DNA of 64,000 nt from Bacillota bacterium (GTDB lineage: Bacteria; Bacillota; UBA4882; UBA8346): NCBI GenBank assembly GCA_023394955.1, contig JAEWZY010000004.1, forward strand, positions 62,001 to 126,000, read 5' to 3'. Under the pieces are notes generated by a model. It was given only the letters and a program-made list of their open reading frames with translations, ran no database searches and was not told the origin of the DNA. Below are positions 34,545 to 45,062 of the stretch, piece by piece; the stretch's first letter is position 1; each line of letters opens with the position of its first letter. The position numbers and the translations under genes are program-made.

Positions 34545-36044
34545 ATGAATTACCTTAGTACTAGGGGGAACGTTCAGATAGCCGATTCATCCGGGGCGAT
34601 CCGCGCCGGGATCGCGCCGGATGGCGGATTGTTTACCCCTGAATCGATTCCGAGTCTATCTCAAGCTGTAATTCAGGCTTTGGCCGGGCTTTCCTATCAG
34701 GAACTGGCGGTTAGGATTTTAAGCATGTACTTGACTGATTACCGCCAGAGTGATCTCGAAAAAATGGCTGCCGCCGCTTATGCCTCGCCGCAAAAATTTA
34801 GCGTTCCCGAAGTGGCCCCGGTGGTCCAATTAGCCGATGGCCAATATTTATTAGAACTGTTCCATGGGCCGACTTGCGCCTTCAAGGACTTGGCCCTCCA
34901 AATATTGCCCTATCTAATGACCAAAGCCGGAGAAATAGCCGGAGATAATAAAGAGATCATCATTTTAGTGGCCACTTCCGGAGATACGGGTAAAGCAGCC
35001 CTTGAGGGATTCCGGGATGTTCCCGGTACACGGATAGTCGTCTTCTTCCCGGAAGAAGGAGTCAGTCAAATCCAAAAATTGCAAATGACGACCCAGGAGG
35101 GGAACAATACTAAGGTAGTCGGCGTTAAAGGGAATTTTGACGATACTCAAAACGGAGTAAAGGCGATCTTTACCGATGCCAGGCTCATCAAGGAACTGGC
35201 CGCTAAAAAAATGTCGTTTTCATCGGCTAATTCGATTAATTGGGGGAGGCTGGCCCCGCAGATTGTTTATTATTTCTACGGTTATCTGGATTTATGCCGC
35301 CGGGGAGCGGTTAAACCGGGTGAACCCTTTAATATTGCGGTCCCTACCGGAAATTTCGGCAACATTTTAGCGGGTTACTTCTCCAAAATGATGGGGCTGC
35401 CCATTGCCCGGATGATTTGCGCCTCCAATTCCAACAATGTTCTGACCGATTTCATCAACACCGGAATTTATAACCGGAACCGGGCTTTCTATACTACGAT
35501 CTCGCCTTCGATGGATATTTTAATCTCCAGCAACTTGGAACGGTTATTATTTTATCTGTCCGGCAATGATTCGGAACGGGTGATCCAATGGATGAAGGAG
35601 TTGAAAACCCAAGGTAGTTACCGGGTGGACCCGGATACCGCCGCTCATATAAAGTCCCTCTTCTACGGAGGGTTTGCCGATGAGGCGAAGACCATGAAAA
35701 CTATTGGACAGGTTTACCAAGAGAACCGTTATGTAATGGATCCTCATACCGCAGTAGGCAAGGTGGTGTCTGATCTTTATCGTCAAGAAACCGGGGATGA
35801 TTTACCGGTATTAATGGTCGCTACCGCCAGCCCATTCAAGTTCAACCGGAGCGTGGTCCAAGGGATTTTGGGCGAAGCCGCGATCCGGGAAAAGAGTGAA
35901 TTTGAACTACTGGCAAATCTAAGTGAGCTGTCCGGGAGGGAAATTCCAGCCGGGCTCCGAGACTTGGACCGGAAAGAGGTTTGCCACCGGACCGTCTGTG
36001 TAAAGGAAGCCATGCCTCAGGTAGTGCAGGAGATTTTAAAGTAG
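34545..36044 (+). CDS. thrC: Threonine synthase
   Basis: Converts O-phosphohomoserine to threonine with PLP. The 499-residue protein has the long-form N-terminus (MNYLSTRGN, GIAPDGGLFTPESIP), the Schiff-base lysine K114 in HGPTCAFKDLALQ, and VATSGDTGKAA for cofactor binding. ATG 34545 has GGAGG 5-6 bases upstream; the longer frame starts inside that site. It sits between signalling genes and appears to be a single-gene unit with its own terminator. Confidence 0.95.
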   Translation: MNYLSTRGNVQIADSSGAIRAGIAPDGGLFTPESIPSLSQAVIQALAGLSYQELAVRILSMYLTDYRQSDLEKMAAAAYASPQKFSVPEVAPVVQLADGQYLLELFHGPTCAFKDLALQILPYLMTKAGEIAGDNKEIIILVATSGDTGKAALEGFRDVPGTRIVVFFPEEGVSQIQKLQMTTQEGNNTKVVGVKGNFDDTQNGVKAIFTDARLIKELAAKKMSFSSANSINWGRLAPQIVYYFYGYLDLCRRGAVKPGEPFNIAVPTGNFGNILAGYFSKMMGLPIARMICASNSNNVLTDFINTGIYNRNRAFYTTISPSMDILISSNLERLLFYLSGNDSERVIQWMKELKTQGSYRVDPDTAAHIKSLFYGGFADEAKTMKTIGQVYQENRYVMDPHTAVGKVVSDLYRQETGDDLPVLMVATASPFKFNRSVVQGILGEAAIREKSEFELLANLSELSGREIPAGLRDLDRKEVCHRTVCVKEAMPQVVQEILK

Positions 36045-36095
36045 TATAAATTTTATTCTAAAGGCTGTCGATGATTTTCACTTAATAACTATGCT

Positions 36096-36131
36096 AAAAT
36101 CCGCCGGGTGTTTTTGACACGGCGGATTTTT
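36096..36131 (+). terminator. Terminator of thrC
   Basis: AAAATCCGCC (36096-36105) pairs with GGCGGATTTT (36121-36130), an inner GTGT/ACAC pair lengthens the stem, and a T-run follows. Confidence 0.88.
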
Positions 36132-36267
36132 GTATAACCGGAAAGCTGTTTCCTCAGTATTTTTAAAAACTAAATAAACTCCAAGAAATACAAATCTTAT
36201 CTACTAGGTTAGTTTATCGTTTAAACTTATAATAAAGCTAGGATAAATTAAATTAGCGAGGAATGTC

Positions 36268-37983
36268 ATGTTTTCCGTCATTAAAAAGGTGGTTAATCCC
36301 GGTAACTTTTTACTGGAGCGAACATTATTATCAGGAATAAAAATTTTTCATCAGATTTTGACCTTAATTTTGATAATGGTGTTTTTTTTGTGGTTCCAAG
36401 GTAATCTGGGACTTAAAATTATTAATAATATGCACCAAACGACGCTTAGTGTTTTTGATCAGAGCGTTCGGGGACAGTCGGACATTTCCAATGCCAAATT
36501 ACAACTGGAGCAGGTCAAAAGCGGTTATTTAGCGAGTTTAGCGGAAAAGTCGGAAACCAATGTTCTTTCCTACAGCGGTTTGGAAGAAGTTCTGGTTAGG
36601 ATCCGTAATCTTGAATCAATCGACCAGAGTTCCCTGGATATGCTGGATACCAGTTTTATAAAACTGAAACTAATCATAGAGCAACCGATAAATTCGGCTA
36701 ATTATCTCAAACTGCTGCCGGAGATCGATTCCATGATGCTTTCCTTAAATATTCTTGATGATTCAGCTAGAAATTTTGGCCTGCAAACCCTCTCCGTGGG
36801 AACGACTTATACGGTTTCATCCCGGCATAATACTTTTATCATCATGATAATCAGTGGTTTCATAGCGTTGACCTTTGGTTTGGCGATCGCCGCCTCGATC
36901 TCGCGGCCCCTGAAAAAAGTAGAACAAGCCGCTCAACGCCTGGCGATTGGCAACTTGACAGGCCGGATTTCCATCAAAGGGTGCGCTGAGATATTTGGAA
37001 TGGCCGGGGCTTTAAACAAAGCGATTCAGGGTTTGCGGGATTTGGTGAGCGATATCACCGAACAAGCGCAGAACTTATACGTTGCCAGCGGAGAATTAAG
37101 AACGGCGTCTACCGAAACCGGCCAGTCGGCATTTGAAGTAGCTCAAACCATGGAGGATTTGGCCAAGGCCGCAATGGAACAAACCAATCAAATCAACCAG
37201 ACGGTTGAAACCGCTAACCGTCTTGCCGATTTGGTGCGGAGCGTATCCGGTGAGATCGCTAACATCGCCGCATCCTCCCATAAGATGATCGAGTCGGTCC
37301 AGTTAGGGCAGAAAGCCACCGATGATGTGGCTAACTCCATTAAAGGCTTATATCAATCCACTCAAGAAGTCGGAGAAGTGATTACAATTCTGAGAGAGAC
37401 TTCCGCTCAGATTCAGGAAATAACTTCATTGATAGGCGGTATCGCCGAACAAACCACACTGTTAGCCTTAAATGCTTCGATTGAAGCGGCGAGAGCCGGC
37501 GAACAGGGGAAGGGCTTCAGCGTGGTGGCGAAAGAAACCGGAAAATTGGCGGAACAATCGAAACAAGCGGCAAATGTAATCAATGATTTGGTTTTGGAAA
37601 TGAGCCTGAAAACCGAACAAGCGGTGACGGTAGTACAATCAAGCATTGACCGCGCGGAATCGGGTAAAAATTTAGTTTCGAAAACCAATAAAACCTTTGA
37701 GGAAATTTTTGATAATCTAAATTTCAACCTGCCCCGGATCGACACCGTGGCCCAGTCGGCCCGGGAAATGGCTGACAACAACGAGGCCATGATTAAAGCG
37801 ATTATGACGGTAGCGGCGATTTCCGAAGAGACAATGGCCAGCGCCGAAGAAGTATCGGCCACCACTCAGGAACAAAGCGCTTCGGTGGAGGAAGTATCGG
37901 CTTTGGCCGACAACTTGTCGCAGGTCGCCGGCGAGCTTCGGAAAGCTGTCGCCGTATTTGACACTACCTCTAAAGCGAATTAA
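36268..37983 (+). CDS. Methyl-accepting chemotaxis protein
   Basis: A 571-residue chemoreceptor: helix near 25-46, a helical four-helix-bundle-type ligand domain of about 145 residues, second helix (IIMIISGFIALTFGLAIAAS), HAMP, and the cytoplasmic signalling tip IAEQTTLLALNASIEAARAG followed by KGFSVVAKETGKLAEQS. The C-terminus lacks an obvious CheR-tethering peptide. It may guide the cell towards breakdown products of the nearby polysaccharide system; that is only suggested by position. Confidence 0.93.
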   Translation: MFSVIKKVVNPGNFLLERTLLSGIKIFHQILTLILIMVFFLWFQGNLGLKIINNMHQTTLSVFDQSVRGQSDISNAKLQLEQVKSGYLASLAEKSETNVLSYSGLEEVLVRIRNLESIDQSSLDMLDTSFIKLKLIIEQPINSANYLKLLPEIDSMMLSLNILDDSARNFGLQTLSVGTTYTVSSRHNTFIIMIISGFIALTFGLAIAASISRPLKKVEQAAQRLAIGNLTGRISIKGCAEIFGMAGALNKAIQGLRDLVSDITEQAQNLYVASGELRTASTETGQSAFEVAQTMEDLAKAAMEQTNQINQTVETANRLADLVRSVSGEIANIAASSHKMIESVQLGQKATDDVANSIKGLYQSTQEVGEVITILRETSAQIQEITSLIGGIAEQTTLLALNASIEAARAGEQGKGFSVVAKETGKLAEQSKQAANVINDLVLEMSLKTEQAVTVVQSSIDRAESGKNLVSKTNKTFEEIFDNLNFNLPRIDTVAQSAREMADNNEAMIKAIMTVAAISEETMASAEEVSATTQEQSASVEEVSALADNLSQVAGELRKAVAVFDTTSKAN

Positions 37984-38038
37984 GTACCTCAATAAATCAT
38001 AATTTTAGCAGAATCCATTTAACAAGGAGGAATTTTCA

Positions 38039-39781
38039 ATGAACAAAACGGATTTCATTAACGGTATTTTAGCAAAGATGACCACTGAACAAAAAATCGG
38101 ACAATGTGTAGTGGTGGGGATGTCCGGGACTCAGATCACCAATGACCTGCGGGAAGCGATTACTAAATATCAGTGTGGAGGGATTCGGTTGTCGCCTTTT
38201 GCCAGAATGTTTAGGTATTTTAGTGATTCTAAGGCTAAACGGCAAGATTTAGGCGGCGACTATCAGGCTTCGCTCCAGAAAATCGCTAAATCAGGCCTTC
38301 CTCCATACCACACTCCGGAGCAATTTGCGGAAATGTTAAATGAATTGCGGGACTTGGCCAGCCAACGGAACCCGGCCATTCCTCTACAGATGGTTATCGA
38401 CCAAGAAGGGGATACCAGTAAGGATTTTGCCCGCGGCGGAGTGGTCCAATTTCCCTCCAATATGGGAATGGCTGCGGCTAAAGATCCGCAAATCGCTTAT
38501 GAGATTGCCAAGTGTATCGCTAAGCAAATGAAAGCTTCCGGATTGGATATGATCCATTCTCCGGTAGTAGATGTCAATGTCAACCCCAACAATCCCGAGA
38601 TCGGATTCCGGGCTTTTAGCGACGATCCTAAAGTAGTGGCCGAGTACGCCATCGCAATGGTCAAAGGTTTTAAAGAAGAAAAGATAATTGCCGCCGCAAA
38701 ACACTTCCCCGGGCGGGGCGATTCAGCGACCGACGCTCATCATGCCTGCCCGACCTTGAATGTTGACAATCAAAGATTCCATGAAGTCGAATTATATCCT
38801 TACCAGAAGTTAATCGAAGCCGGATGTGATTCGATTATGATGGCTCATGGCATGTACCCCCAGATCGATCCGGTATACATTTCCACCGTATCACGGAAAA
38901 TAGTCACCGGTTTGTTACGGGAAAAACTCGGTTTCCAAGGGTTAATCACCACCGACAGCATGACCATGGGAGCGCTGATCGATCGATATGGTATCGGCGA
39001 TTCTTGCGCCATGGCTCTGGCTGCCGGAGTTGATGTAATTCTAATGAAAGCTGAGAACCAATGGCGCGGCGAGATGTTCTATACTATTAAAAAATATGTG
39101 GCGGATGGCAGAATCAGTGAGAGTGAGCTTGACGCCAAGATCCGCCGGATTTTATCAATTAAATACGATTACGGCATGTTTGAGAAAATGGGTAAAGTGG
39201 ATGCTTCCAAAGCGGCTAAACCTTTTACCGATCGGATTGTAGTCGAAACATCTCAAAAAGCTGCGCGAAAAGCCATCCTGGTTCCCAAAGATGAACTAGG
39301 AGCGCTACCGTTGGATACCAAGAAAAAGATTTTATTGATTAACCAACAAAATAGCATTAAAACACCGAATGATGTCTATGATCATCCGGCGCTCTTCCAG
39401 GAACTGATGGAAGCGGAAATTCCAACCTTGCAAACTTATGAAACGGCATTTGGCGCCAATGAGGATGATGAAGCCGGAGTTGTCAAATTTGTCGCTGAAA
39501 ACAAATTCGATGTCGTTATCTGTACCAATTTCTATGATCGGGCGGATAAACCCCATGGGTACGTCAGGGAGTTAATAAATAAAGGGTATCCGGTGGTGTT
39601 AATTACCAATACGCCGTATTGTATCAAAGGCATTGGCGGGATGATCCCCGAAGCGAAGACCATCATTCTCAATATGAATCTTACTCCGGAAGGGTACCGT
39701 ACTATCAGAGATGTTTTGTTGGGCGGAGTTAAACCTGAAGGTTCCTGGCCTTTATCAAATTATAATCCGCTTGATCTTTAA
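38039..39781 (+). CDS. Glycoside hydrolase family 3, NagZ-like
   Basis: A 580-residue retaining glycosidase. The catalytic set of NagZ-type GH3 is present: K221-H222 in AAAKHFPGRG, the general acid/base dyad D232/H234 in SATDAHHA, and the nucleophile D306 in ITTDSMTMGA. The catalytic domain covers about the first 370 residues; the rest is a C-terminal alpha/beta domain. There is no signal peptide, so it acts in the cytoplasm. Beta-N-acetylglucosaminidase is the best guess from the Asp-His dyad, but other beta-glycosides are possible. AAGGAGG precedes ATG 38039. First gene of a run with the DUF2264 and HAD genes. Confidence 0.88.
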   Translation: MNKTDFINGILAKMTTEQKIGQCVVVGMSGTQITNDLREAITKYQCGGIRLSPFARMFRYFSDSKAKRQDLGGDYQASLQKIAKSGLPPYHTPEQFAEMLNELRDLASQRNPAIPLQMVIDQEGDTSKDFARGGVVQFPSNMGMAAAKDPQIAYEIAKCIAKQMKASGLDMIHSPVVDVNVNPNNPEIGFRAFSDDPKVVAEYAIAMVKGFKEEKIIAAAKHFPGRGDSATDAHHACPTLNVDNQRFHEVELYPYQKLIEAGCDSIMMAHGMYPQIDPVYISTVSRKIVTGLLREKLGFQGLITTDSMTMGALIDRYGIGDSCAMALAAGVDVILMKAENQWRGEMFYTIKKYVADGRISESELDAKIRRILSIKYDYGMFEKMGKVDASKAAKPFTDRIVVETSQKAARKAILVPKDELGALPLDTKKKILLINQQNSIKTPNDVYDHPALFQELMEAEIPTLQTYETAFGANEDDEAGVVKFVAENKFDVVICTNFYDRADKPHGYVRELINKGYPVVLITNTPYCIKGIGGMIPEAKTIILNMNLTPEGYRTIRDVLLGGVKPEGSWPLSNYNPLDL

Positions 39782-39823
39782 CCAAACAACTGTCTAATAA
39801 AGATTCGAAAGGAAAAGGTTTAC

Positions 39824-41854
39824 ATGAAAAAGTTGGAGTTTACGGAAAACTATGATTATAAACTGTCCCCCATAACCGGATGGACCAGGAAACATTGGGA
39901 AGAAGCTTTTTTCGTAATGATGAAAGGGATTATCGCTAACGCTTCGGAAGGCGGGGCGCGCCAAAGAATACCCGGGCAGAGAAGTCATCACGGATTATTA
40001 GCTGATGAAATGGAAGGTTTTAGCCGGACCTTTATTATGGCGGGACCATGGTTGAATCAAAGCAAAACCGGTAAGTTTCTTTATCAGGGTGAGGAAGTCG
40101 ATGTGGCGGTGTTTTATCGGAGGGGAATCTTGGCCGGCGCCGACCCTGATCATCCCGAGTATTGGGGCGATATTGTCGACTATGCCCAACATTTAGTCGA
40201 ATGCGCCGCTCTGGCTTGGTCGATTTATCTTTCCAAACAACATGTTTGGGACCATTATAACGAGACCGAAAAGAAACAAGTCGCCGCTTATTTGTTCCAA
40301 TGCACTAAGGTTAAATACCATCAAAACAACTGGCTGTTGTTTAATGTAATCACCAACACGGTTTTGAAAAAATTAGGGATGCCCTATTCTCAAGAGCAAA
40401 TCGATCAGAACATCGACGCTTGCAACCATATGTACATCGGTGAGGGATGGTACCGGGACGGCGATGTAAACCGAATCGATTATTATAACGCCTGGGCTTT
40501 TCATTATTATTATTTGCAATGGGTGATTTTGGACGGCGATTCCAAACCGGAATTGGCGGCCACTTATCAACAACGGGTTCGTGAGTTTGCCCGAAACTTC
40601 AGATATTTTTTCTCCGGCGACGGTAGTACGCCTTGTTTCGGCCGGTCCATGATTTACCGTTTCGGGTATCTCTCCCCGATCGTATTGGGCTATTACTTGA
40701 ATTGTCTCGATATTGGACCCGGTGAAGTCAGAACGATGTGCAATAGCGGGCTGAAATTCTTCTTTGATCAAGAAATTTTCACCGACGCCAATCACTTGAG
40801 TATGGGATATATCCGTCCTACAGCTGAAATCACGGAACATTACTCTTGCGGAGGGTCGCCTTATTGGGCGGTCAAGGCCTTTAATCTGTTTTTAATTCCC
40901 GAAGATAACGAGTTGTGGAAGACGAAAGAAGCCCCTCTTCCAATTCACAAATCGGATTTTTCGGCGCCGATTAAGAGCGCGGGTTTTTTATTGGTGGGCG
41001 ATCACAAAACCGGTCATGTGCAGTTGATTAACCAGAAATCCCACCATGATAATCCGGAATATAACGCGAAATATACTAAATTTGCTTACTCTTCAGTATT
41101 CAGTTATGAGGCCAGGCCGGTTTATAAGTCGTTTAACTGTGACAATGTTTTGCAATTTTCGGATGACGGCATCAATTTTGAACAGCGCTGGGCCATGGAG
41201 CACCTCTATTGCGAGAAAGATTTTAATGCTTCAAAATATCCGTTATATAAAGTTGACGACAATGGTCTGGCCTACACTTACATCTTGGTAAAAGACGATT
41301 TTATGATTAATTTCCACCGGATTGAGACTGAAGAATCATTAGTCTTTAAAGAAGGCGGATATCCGTTGGGTTTTGACGACGGCAATGCCGCGGTAATCTC
41401 CGTCCCAGGAGGAGAGGCAGCCTATAAAGACGGCAAACTCAGCTTTATCCGCAATCTCTATGGTTATCAGAAACAATACAAGGCAGCCCCTTTTCTTGAT
41501 AATGTTACCGGCACTAACGTCCGCTATCGTCAAAGTATAGTGCCGAAACTGGAATATGAAAATAAAGGCCGGAATATTTTCTATTTGGCTTCCATGGTCT
41601 ACGGCAAGATCGGTAATGATTCGATCCAACAGTTAATGGGGCTGGTCAAGAGTTTCGCGGTTAAGGATAATGTAGCTGAAATTTGTTTTTATGACGAAGA
41701 AAGGGTCTTGATGCAGATCGGTGCCGTTAACGATTTGACGGTTACTTTAAACGGCAAATCGATTAGGGGTCCGATTGTTGTCGCCCGGGTTTCAGCCGAC
41801 GGCGGCGGATATTGGCTCCTGGATCAAGCCGGCGCGGTCGATACCAATTACTAA
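39824..41854 (+). CDS. DUF2264 family protein, putative cytoplasmic glycosidase or lyase
   Basis: A 676-residue protein without signal peptide. The first ~370 residues are an (alpha/alpha) toroid-like part (TGWTRKHWEEAFFVMMKGI, GRSMIYRFGYLSPIVLGYYL, EHYSCGGSPYWAVKAF), the rest a beta-rich domain: the DUF2264 layout. From memory CAZy has a family built on DUF2264 with reported beta-glucuronidase activity, which would fit uronate oligosaccharides here; I cannot verify the residues. It starts 43 bases after the GH3 stop and is probably in that operon. Confidence 0.75.
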   Translation: MKKLEFTENYDYKLSPITGWTRKHWEEAFFVMMKGIIANASEGGARQRIPGQRSHHGLLADEMEGFSRTFIMAGPWLNQSKTGKFLYQGEEVDVAVFYRRGILAGADPDHPEYWGDIVDYAQHLVECAALAWSIYLSKQHVWDHYNETEKKQVAAYLFQCTKVKYHQNNWLLFNVITNTVLKKLGMPYSQEQIDQNIDACNHMYIGEGWYRDGDVNRIDYYNAWAFHYYYLQWVILDGDSKPELAATYQQRVREFARNFRYFFSGDGSTPCFGRSMIYRFGYLSPIVLGYYLNCLDIGPGEVRTMCNSGLKFFFDQEIFTDANHLSMGYIRPTAEITEHYSCGGSPYWAVKAFNLFLIPEDNELWKTKEAPLPIHKSDFSAPIKSAGFLLVGDHKTGHVQLINQKSHHDNPEYNAKYTKFAYSSVFSYEARPVYKSFNCDNVLQFSDDGINFEQRWAMEHLYCEKDFNASKYPLYKVDDNGLAYTYILVKDDFMINFHRIETEESLVFKEGGYPLGFDDGNAAVISVPGGEAAYKDGKLSFIRNLYGYQKQYKAAPFLDNVTGTNVRYRQSIVPKLEYENKGRNIFYLASMVYGKIGNDSIQQLMGLVKSFAVKDNVAEICFYDEERVLMQIGAVNDLTVTLNGKSIRGPIVVARVSADGGGYWLLDQAGAVDTNY

Positions 41855-41905
41855 TGGAAAAATATCATCAAGACTTGGTCATTACAATTTAAGGGAGGTC
41901 CTTTG

Positions 41906-42796
41906 ATGTCCGATCCGGCGCAAGCGCTAAAAAATTTGACAAGATCCCGCGAATTTTTAGTCGGAATCGATTCCGACGGTTGCGCGTTTGACACTATGGA
42001 AATAAAGCATAAAGAATGTTTTATTCCCAACATTATCAATTCCTGGAGTTTGCAGGCTATATCCAAATATGTCCGGGAAACGGCGGAGTTCGTCAATTTA
42101 TATTCCAAATGGAGAGGGCTGAACCGGTTTCCGGCTTTAATCAAAGTTTTCGATCTATTGGCCGAACGGGAAGAGGTTAAGAACCGCGGGTTGAAACTTC
42201 CCGAGCTCACATCTTTGCGGAATTGGGTGGAAACGGAGACCAAATTGGGCAATCCGGCCCTGGAAAAGAAGGTCCAAGCGACCGGCGACCCCATTTTAAA
42301 GACTACGCTGGAATGGACAATCGCCGTCAATCAAGCCATCGCCGATCTGGTCCACGGTGTCCCGCCTTATCCCTATGTCCGGGAAAGCTTGGCCAAGGTT
42401 CAAACTGACGCCCAAGTGATCGTCGTTTCGCAAACCCCCAATGAAGCTCTGGAAAGGGAATGGGCCGAACATGATTTGGTTAAATATTTAAAGGTAATCG
42501 CCGGTCAAGAAATGGGCGCCAAAGCGGAGTGTCTGGGATACGCCAAGGCTGCCGGGGAGTATCAAGACGATCACGTATTGATGATCGGCGACGCCCCGGG
42601 CGATCTCAAAGCCGCCAAAGTTAACCGGGCGCTCTTTTACCCGATTAACCCCGGCGCTGAAGAACGGTCCTGGAAGAGGTTTTATGGTGAGGCCTTCGAT
42701 AAGTTCATCAACGGCGGATACCAAGGCGAGTATGAAGCGAAACTGATCGCCGAGTTTGAGGCCTATCTACCCTCGACCCCGCCGTGGCGGCGATGA
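41906..42796 (+). CDS. HAD superfamily hydrolase
   Basis: A 296-residue protein with HAD motifs: D22 and D24 in VGIDSDGCAFDTM (motif I, DxD), VVSQTPN (motif II Ser/Thr region) and MIGDAPGDLKAA (motif IV). A large helical cap is inserted after motif I. Substrate unknown; in this setting a sugar-phosphate phosphatase is plausible. ATG 41906 has GGGAGG 7 bases upstream. Last gene of the GH3-DUF2264-HAD run. Confidence 0.8.
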   Translation: MSDPAQALKNLTRSREFLVGIDSDGCAFDTMEIKHKECFIPNIINSWSLQAISKYVRETAEFVNLYSKWRGLNRFPALIKVFDLLAEREEVKNRGLKLPELTSLRNWVETETKLGNPALEKKVQATGDPILKTTLEWTIAVNQAIADLVHGVPPYPYVRESLAKVQTDAQVIVVSQTPNEALEREWAEHDLVKYLKVIAGQEMGAKAECLGYAKAAGEYQDDHVLMIGDAPGDLKAAKVNRALFYPINPGAEERSWKRFYGEAFDKFINGGYQGEYEAKLIAEFEAYLPSTPPWRR

Positions 42797-42920
42797 GATC
42801 AGCCGGCGGTAGCGATATTAAATCCCGGAACTATATATGAATCCGTGATAGACAAGGGGCTTATTGCCACATCGATACTTGGGATTAAAGTAAAAATGGT
42901 ATTTTCGATCTACCTCCTTT

Positions 42921-42950
42921 AAAAGGCTGTCCGCAGGACAGCCCTTTTTT
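42921..42950 (+). terminator. Intrinsic terminator after the HAD gene
   Basis: AAAAGGCTGTCC (42921-42932), GCA loop, GGACAGCC (42936-42943), then CTTTTTT. Same AGGCTGTC stem core as two other terminators in this region. Confidence 0.92.
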
Positions 42951-43020
42951 CGTTCAAAGCGAGTCATTAACAAAAAATTAATCAACCAAAAATAGTCCAA
43001 AGAATCCGAAATCCGTCTCA

Positions 43021-43049
43021 TTGAAGATAGCCGGGTTTAAAAGTATGAT
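43021..43049 (+). promoter_or_regulatory. Promoter of the sugar ABC importer operon
   Basis: TTGAAG (43021-43026), 17 bases, TATGAT (43044-43049). Confidence 0.55.
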
Positions 43050-43137
43050 CATAATAGCGTAATAAAGTTTTAATCAATCGCTAACTTTTCCTAAATAATC
43101 GGACTCAATTTAATTTTACCAACGAGGAAGTGTAAAC

Positions 43138-44112
43138 ATGAAATCAGAATTCGCCTCGGCAGCGCTCGCGGAACCAAAAAGTAAGAAGACGGATTCCCTT
43201 TGGAACAAGGTCATCGAACACCGTTGGTGCTACCTTTTTCTACTCCCAATGCTCGTGATGTTCAGCGCCTTTACCATCTGGCCGATCTTAGCCAGTGGTT
43301 ATTTTGCCCTGTTTGACTGGAACGGGATCGGCTGGCCTGAAAAATTTGTCGGCTTCGCCAATTTCAAAGAATTAGTCAAGGATAAATTGTTTTGGAACGC
43401 TTTTCAAAACACTTATACCTTTGCCTTGACTCAAACCGCGGTTAAACTTCCCATAGCATTGTTACTGGCTATCCTGCTTAATAACAGGAAATTAAAAAGC
43501 GCTTCCTTTTACCGGACTTTGTTTTTTCTTCCGGTAGTGACAACCACCGCCATTATCGGTATTATCTTTACTTTCATTCTAAATCCTTACAACGGAGCTT
43601 TAAACAATATTCTCAAAGGTTTAGGCCTGATTAACCAGCCCCTTGATTGGTTGGGCATCGGAAATTTGGCCTTCCTAATGGTGGTGGTGGTAGGTTCCTG
43701 GCAACGGATTGGGCAGTATATGGTTTATTGGTTGGCAGGCTTGCAATCGGTCCCCGAGGAACTATATGAAGCAGGCAAAGTGGATGGCGCCAACGCCTGG
43801 CAGGTCTTCCGGCACATTACCTTCCCGCTGTTGAAACCGATTGCCGCAGTTATCTTGATTTTCGGTATTGTTCATGCGCTCCGTGTCTTTGACCTGGTAA
43901 TGACGATGACCGGTGGCGGCCCGAATTTTGCCACCGACATGATGGGTACTTATGTGTACCGGACTGCTTTTACCAGCGAGTCGGGCATGCCCAGGATGAG
44001 TTACGCCTCCGCGGCCGGTTTGATCTTTGGCTTATCCCTGGTGATAGTGGCGATACTCCAATCGGGAATCACTAAAAAAATCAAAGATATTCGTCAAGGC
44101 CAGGGAATTTAA
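43138..44112 (+). CDS. Sugar ABC importer permease 1 (MalF/UgpA type)
   Basis: A 324-residue inner-membrane subunit of a CUT1-type importer with six predicted helices. The cytoplasmic EAA loop reads EELYEAGKVDGANAWQVFRH near residue 207. It is followed after 19 bases by the second permease and then by the binding protein. GAGGAAG precedes the ATG. Confidence 0.92.
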   Translation: MKSEFASAALAEPKSKKTDSLWNKVIEHRWCYLFLLPMLVMFSAFTIWPILASGYFALFDWNGIGWPEKFVGFANFKELVKDKLFWNAFQNTYTFALTQTAVKLPIALLLAILLNNRKLKSASFYRTLFFLPVVTTTAIIGIIFTFILNPYNGALNNILKGLGLINQPLDWLGIGNLAFLMVVVVGSWQRIGQYMVYWLAGLQSVPEELYEAGKVDGANAWQVFRHITFPLLKPIAAVILIFGIVHALRVFDLVMTMTGGGPNFATDMMGTYVYRTAFTSESGMPRMSYASAAGLIFGLSLVIVAILQSGITKKIKDIRQGQGI

Positions 44113-44131
44113 GGAACAGGAGGGTAATTAA

Positions 44132-44974
44132 ATGCTGAAACGATTTATTGTACACCGAAACTTGCTTTCACATATGGTGCTGTTGCCATTGGGTTTTTTG
44201 TGGGTATATCCATTCATCTGGATGCTGTCCGCTTCGTTTAAAAGCGTCCGGGAGTTGTTCGACATCAATTCAGTCTGGAAGTTAATACCTTCTACCTGGC
44301 AATTTGATAACTATGTCCGGGCCTGGACCGAGGCGAATTTTTCCGGTTATTTTTTGAACACAGTGATTGTTACCGTAAGTACGGTGTTATTGGTTTTGAT
44401 CATCACGTCGACCTGCGGATATGCTCTGGGACGATATAATTTTCCAGGGAAAAAAGTATTAATGGCTTTGATTATCGCGACGATCTTTATTCCATCAGGC
44501 TATACCATTATTCCCATCTTTGACCTGATGAAACGACTTGGTTTGTTAAATACCTTGATGTCGGTGATCTTAGCGGAAACCGGCGGCGGACATGTCTTGT
44601 ATATCTTATTGTTCACCGGTTTCTTCGCCGGACTGCCGCGGGAGTTGGAGGAAAGCGCCCGGATCGACGGGGCTTCATTCAATCAGATTTTTTGGAAGAT
44701 TATGCTCCCGCTGAGCGCGCCGATCATCGCCACAGTCGCTATTTTTCAGTTTATGGCTTCCTGGAACGCTTTCTTTAACCCATTGGTCTTCACTTTGGGA
44801 CGTCCTGAGTTACGAACCTTAGGAGTCGGGATGTTCGCTTTTACCGGCGAGTATACCTTCGACTGGACCGGCGCTACCGCCGCGGCTTCGATTTCATTAA
44901 TACCGGTGATTATCATTTTCATCTGTTTCCAACGGCACTTCATCAATAATGTCGCCGGAGCTATTAAAGGATAA
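44132..44974 (+). CDS. Sugar ABC importer permease 2 (MalG/UgpE type)
   Basis: A 280-residue partner permease with six predicted helices and the EAA loop RELEESARIDGASFNQIFWK near residue 170. It forms the heterodimeric channel with the preceding gene. CAGGAGGG precedes the ATG. Confidence 0.92.
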   Translation: MLKRFIVHRNLLSHMVLLPLGFLWVYPFIWMLSASFKSVRELFDINSVWKLIPSTWQFDNYVRAWTEANFSGYFLNTVIVTVSTVLLVLIITSTCGYALGRYNFPGKKVLMALIIATIFIPSGYTIIPIFDLMKRLGLLNTLMSVILAETGGGHVLYILLFTGFFAGLPRELEESARIDGASFNQIFWKIMLPLSAPIIATVAIFQFMASWNAFFNPLVFTLGRPELRTLGVGMFAFTGEYTFDWTGATAAASISLIPVIIIFICFQRHFINNVAGAIKG

Positions 44975-45062
44975 TTCCCGATTGGAAAGGCAAAGGGGGT
45001 GAAACCGGATTAAAATGTAAGGTTTTGCTGTCGATATTTTAAAAGAAAAGGGGAGATTTATA

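Larger units (their letters stand above)
42797..43137. other. Intergenic region with terminator and ABC-operon promoter
   Basis: 341 bases. It contains the terminator at 42921-42950 and the promoter at 43021-43049. A 67-codon minus-strand frame here overlaps the terminator and has no support. Confidence 0.65.

Noticed and set aside
42818..43021. 67-codon minus-strand frame
   Set aside because: Covers a strong terminator hairpin and has no ribosome binding site.
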